Source: Legionella steelei (GTDB lineage: Bacteria > Pseudomonadota > Gammaproteobacteria > Legionellales > Legionellaceae). From it: DNA of 61,973 bases. Below are positions 60,715 through 61,973 of the stretch, one piece after another (position 1 is the first letter of the stretch; each line of letters starts with the position of its first letter). A model generated the notes under the pieces. The model saw only the letters and a list, made by a program, of their open reading frames with translations. It was not told where the DNA came from and did no database searches. The translations under genes and the position numbers were made by a program. The stretch covers positions 1-61,973 of the forward strand of contig NZ_LNYY01000002.1 of the NCBI RefSeq assembly GCF_001468005.1, in the 5' to 3' direction.

Positions 60715-61485
60715 GTGAAACTATTAGCGTTAGTTGGCACTGGTATTAAAACCATATCTCATCTTACAGAAGAAGCAAAAGGGTATATATGCAATTGTGA
60801 TAAAGTTTTATATTTAGTTAATGAACCTTTGTTAGAGATTTATATTAAGAGGTTATCTAAATTATCCGAGACGCTAGAACCAGTCTATTTTCAATCAGAA
60901 TCAAGAGAAAATTCTTATAATAATATCGCGCAAAAAATTCATATAGAGTTAGAAAAATTTAACTCTATATGTGTTGTAATATATGGCCATCCATGTGTTT
61001 TTGCTACCCCTGGTCTCTTAGCTTTATCAGATCTTGATAACAGTATTAAAACAGTCGTTTGTCCTGCTATTTCAGCTCAGGATTGTTTATATGCCGATCT
61101 GAGATTTGATCCTGCTTCTGGCGGAATCCAAACTTTTGATGCCACTGAATATCTTTTGTATGATAAGTTAATAGATACCTCCTCTCATACAGTGATTTAT
61201 CAGATTGGCATGGTTGGAAACTTAGGTTTGCCAACAAATAAAGTTAATAAAGAGGCAATTAATTTTATCAAAAAAAAATTGATAAATGTATATGAAAAGG
61301 AAAAAAACGCGGTTATCTATGAATCAGCTCTTTATCCTGGTAATAACCCCAAAATATCTGAATTCGATTTAGATGATCTAGATAGACAAGAGTTAACAAC
61401 AATATCTACTTTATATATTCCTCCTGATGGAATACAAAGACAGCCGAATTCAGAAGCATTAAAGTTATTAAATCAAGCGACATAA
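60715..61485 (+). CDS. Borosin-type peptide backbone alpha-N-methyltransferase (SonM/OphM-like)
   Basis: 256 residues from a GTG start (AAGG ahead). The tetrapyrrole-methylase fold is clear: LALVGTGIKTISHLTEEA, IYGHPCVFATPG, PAISAQDCLYADLRFDP, GGIQTFDATEYLLYDK, then ISTLYIPP near the end. These follow the borosin methyltransferases OphMA and SonM segment by segment (OphMA VVGTGIKAISHLT; SonM ISTLLIPP). The spacing Y58-x5-R64-x3-Y68 equals that of OphMA Y66/R72/Y76, active-site residues as I recall. The enzyme would move methyl groups from SAM to backbone amides of the separate precursor encoded just upstream. Corrin or porphyrin methylase identity is less likely because no such pathway gene is present. 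Confidence 0.9.
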   Translation: MKLLALVGTGIKTISHLTEEAKGYICNCDKVLYLVNEPLLEIYIKRLSKLSETLEPVYFQSESRENSYNNIAQKIHIELEKFNSICVVIYGHPCVFATPGLLALSDLDNSIKTVVCPAISAQDCLYADLRFDPASGGIQTFDATEYLLYDKLIDTSSHTVIYQIGMVGNLGLPTNKVNKEAINFIKKKLINVYEKEKNAVIYESALYPGNNPKISEFDLDDLDRQELTTISTLYIPPDGIQRQPNSEALKLLNQAT

Positions 61486-61519
61486 TAGATATATTTTTTA
61501 TTTAACACGAGGGATTAAA

Positions 61520-61901
61520 ATGAGCTTAACAGTCAGCTCTCCTAAAATAGGATTTTCTTTTGGCGATTTACCGATTGTTTGTAAATTACTATTGGCTCTT
61601 TCTTTTATAGAAGCTATTGGAGGGGGAATATCTTATCACATAGCATATTTCTTTAGTGTGAGCACAAACTTTAATAAACTTAATATAGGTTTCTTAGGTT
61701 TTTCAATGGGGATTGGTGCCATATTCGGTAGCATATATGGTGGATACTTCACAGGAAAAATACAAGCAAAAAACTTAATCGGAACAAGTTTTTTATTAAT
61801 AGGGATAGCATTTTCTATTTTAGCAAAAGTAAGTAGTTTTCAACTGTCGATTATCTTTGTACTGTTAATGGGATTTGGAATTAATTTATTTATTACTTGT
61901 A
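61520..61901 (+). pseudogene. Major-facilitator transporter truncated by a Tn3 end
   Basis: About 127 native residues with four membrane helices (near 22-48, 53-78, 84-103 and 108-126), starting MSLTVSSPKIGFSFGDLPIV. FSMGIGAIFGSIYGGYFTGK is the helix 2-3 loop region of MFS proteins. The frame then runs into the terminal repeat at 61902 and stops at 61945, so helices 5-12 are missing from this window. It begins 34 bp after the methyltransferase stop with AACACGAGGG ahead, so it was probably the exporter of the borosin-like product. The start of the window does not continue it. Confidence 0.75.
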
Positions 61902-61940
61902 GGGGTTTGAGGTCCAGTGGTACGAAAACGTACGCTAAGG
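61902..61940 (+). repeat. Tn3-family terminal inverted repeat, right edge of window
   Basis: GGGGTTTGAGGTCCAGTGG followed by TACGAAAACGTACGCTAAGG. It matches Tn3-type ends and is the inverted partner of 33-71. The outer tip (61902) adjoins the transporter gene, so the transposon extends rightward out of the window. The preceding five bases are TTGTA. Confidence 0.75.
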
Positions 61941-61973
61941 TTTAGAACCTAACCTCACCTTTGCTATCTCTTG

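Noticed and set aside
60715-61485. Identity as a corrin or precorrin methylase
   Set aside because: Motif-by-motif agreement with OphMA/SonM and an adjacent precursor-like gene fit borosins better; no cobalamin or haem genes are nearby.

Overview
The window looks like most of a large plasmid, or a plasmid-derived island, from Legionella or a close relative. This is inferred from AT-rich DNA, an orphan IcmC/DotE-type Dot/Icm inner-membrane protein, a HelCBA-like heavy-metal RND operon, a divergent CsrA, and several large proteins that resemble type IVB effectors. Plasmid maintenance genes are present: parA/parB, a large Toprim-helicase replication protein, ParDE-type and DinJ/YafQ-type toxin-antitoxin pairs, and two origin-like sites with DnaA boxes. 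I see no tRNA, rRNA, CRISPR array or complete conjugation operon.

Layout. 1-2.6 kb: a Tn3-type inverted-repeat end, parDE, a tyrosine recombinase and dinJ-yafQ. 2.7-14.5 kb: a Tn3 transposase remnant, a 2OG-Fe(II) oxygenase, a small membrane protein, an ATP-grasp ligase, a 2059-residue protein with three penicillin-binding-protein-like hydrolase domains, an IcmC-like protein, and an acidic Gly-rich protein. 14.5-15.3 kb: an origin-like region with DnaA boxes next to a 13-bp-phased AT-rich array. 15.3-25.35 kb: two Tn3-family units with large divergent transposases and resolvases; the second has both 38-bp ends and carries a GNAT gene. 25.4-50.2 kb: a metal-resistance region with cusBA (Cu/Ag), a CopA-CopB fusion with a Met-rich repeat, a Zn-sensing ArsR/SmtB operon with a P1B ATPase and CDF exporter, and helCBA. 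It also holds Sel1, cold-shock, PhaB-like and chemoreceptor genes and several decayed genes. 50.3-57.5 kb: a solute-binding protein, an HPt protein, csrA, a coiled-coil membrane protein and the replication protein. 57.9-60.2 kb: parAB.

The most striking locus is the last one (60.4-61.9 kb). A 72-residue peptide with a tandem 9-residue C-terminal repeat sits 8 bp upstream of a 256-residue tetrapyrrole-methylase-fold protein. That protein closely resembles the alpha-N-methyltransferases of borosin RiPPs (OphMA, SonM). This is a candidate split borosin system with a two-repeat core. A major-facilitator transporter gene follows and is cut off by a Tn3-type inverted repeat.

The two ends of the window carry the same 39-bp Tn3-type terminal repeat (2 mismatches) in inverted orientation, with outer ends facing inward. 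The segment is therefore bounded by transposon ends. The adjoining pentamers (TACAA and TTGTA) are inverted rather than direct repeats, so a single simple insertion does not explain the junctions.
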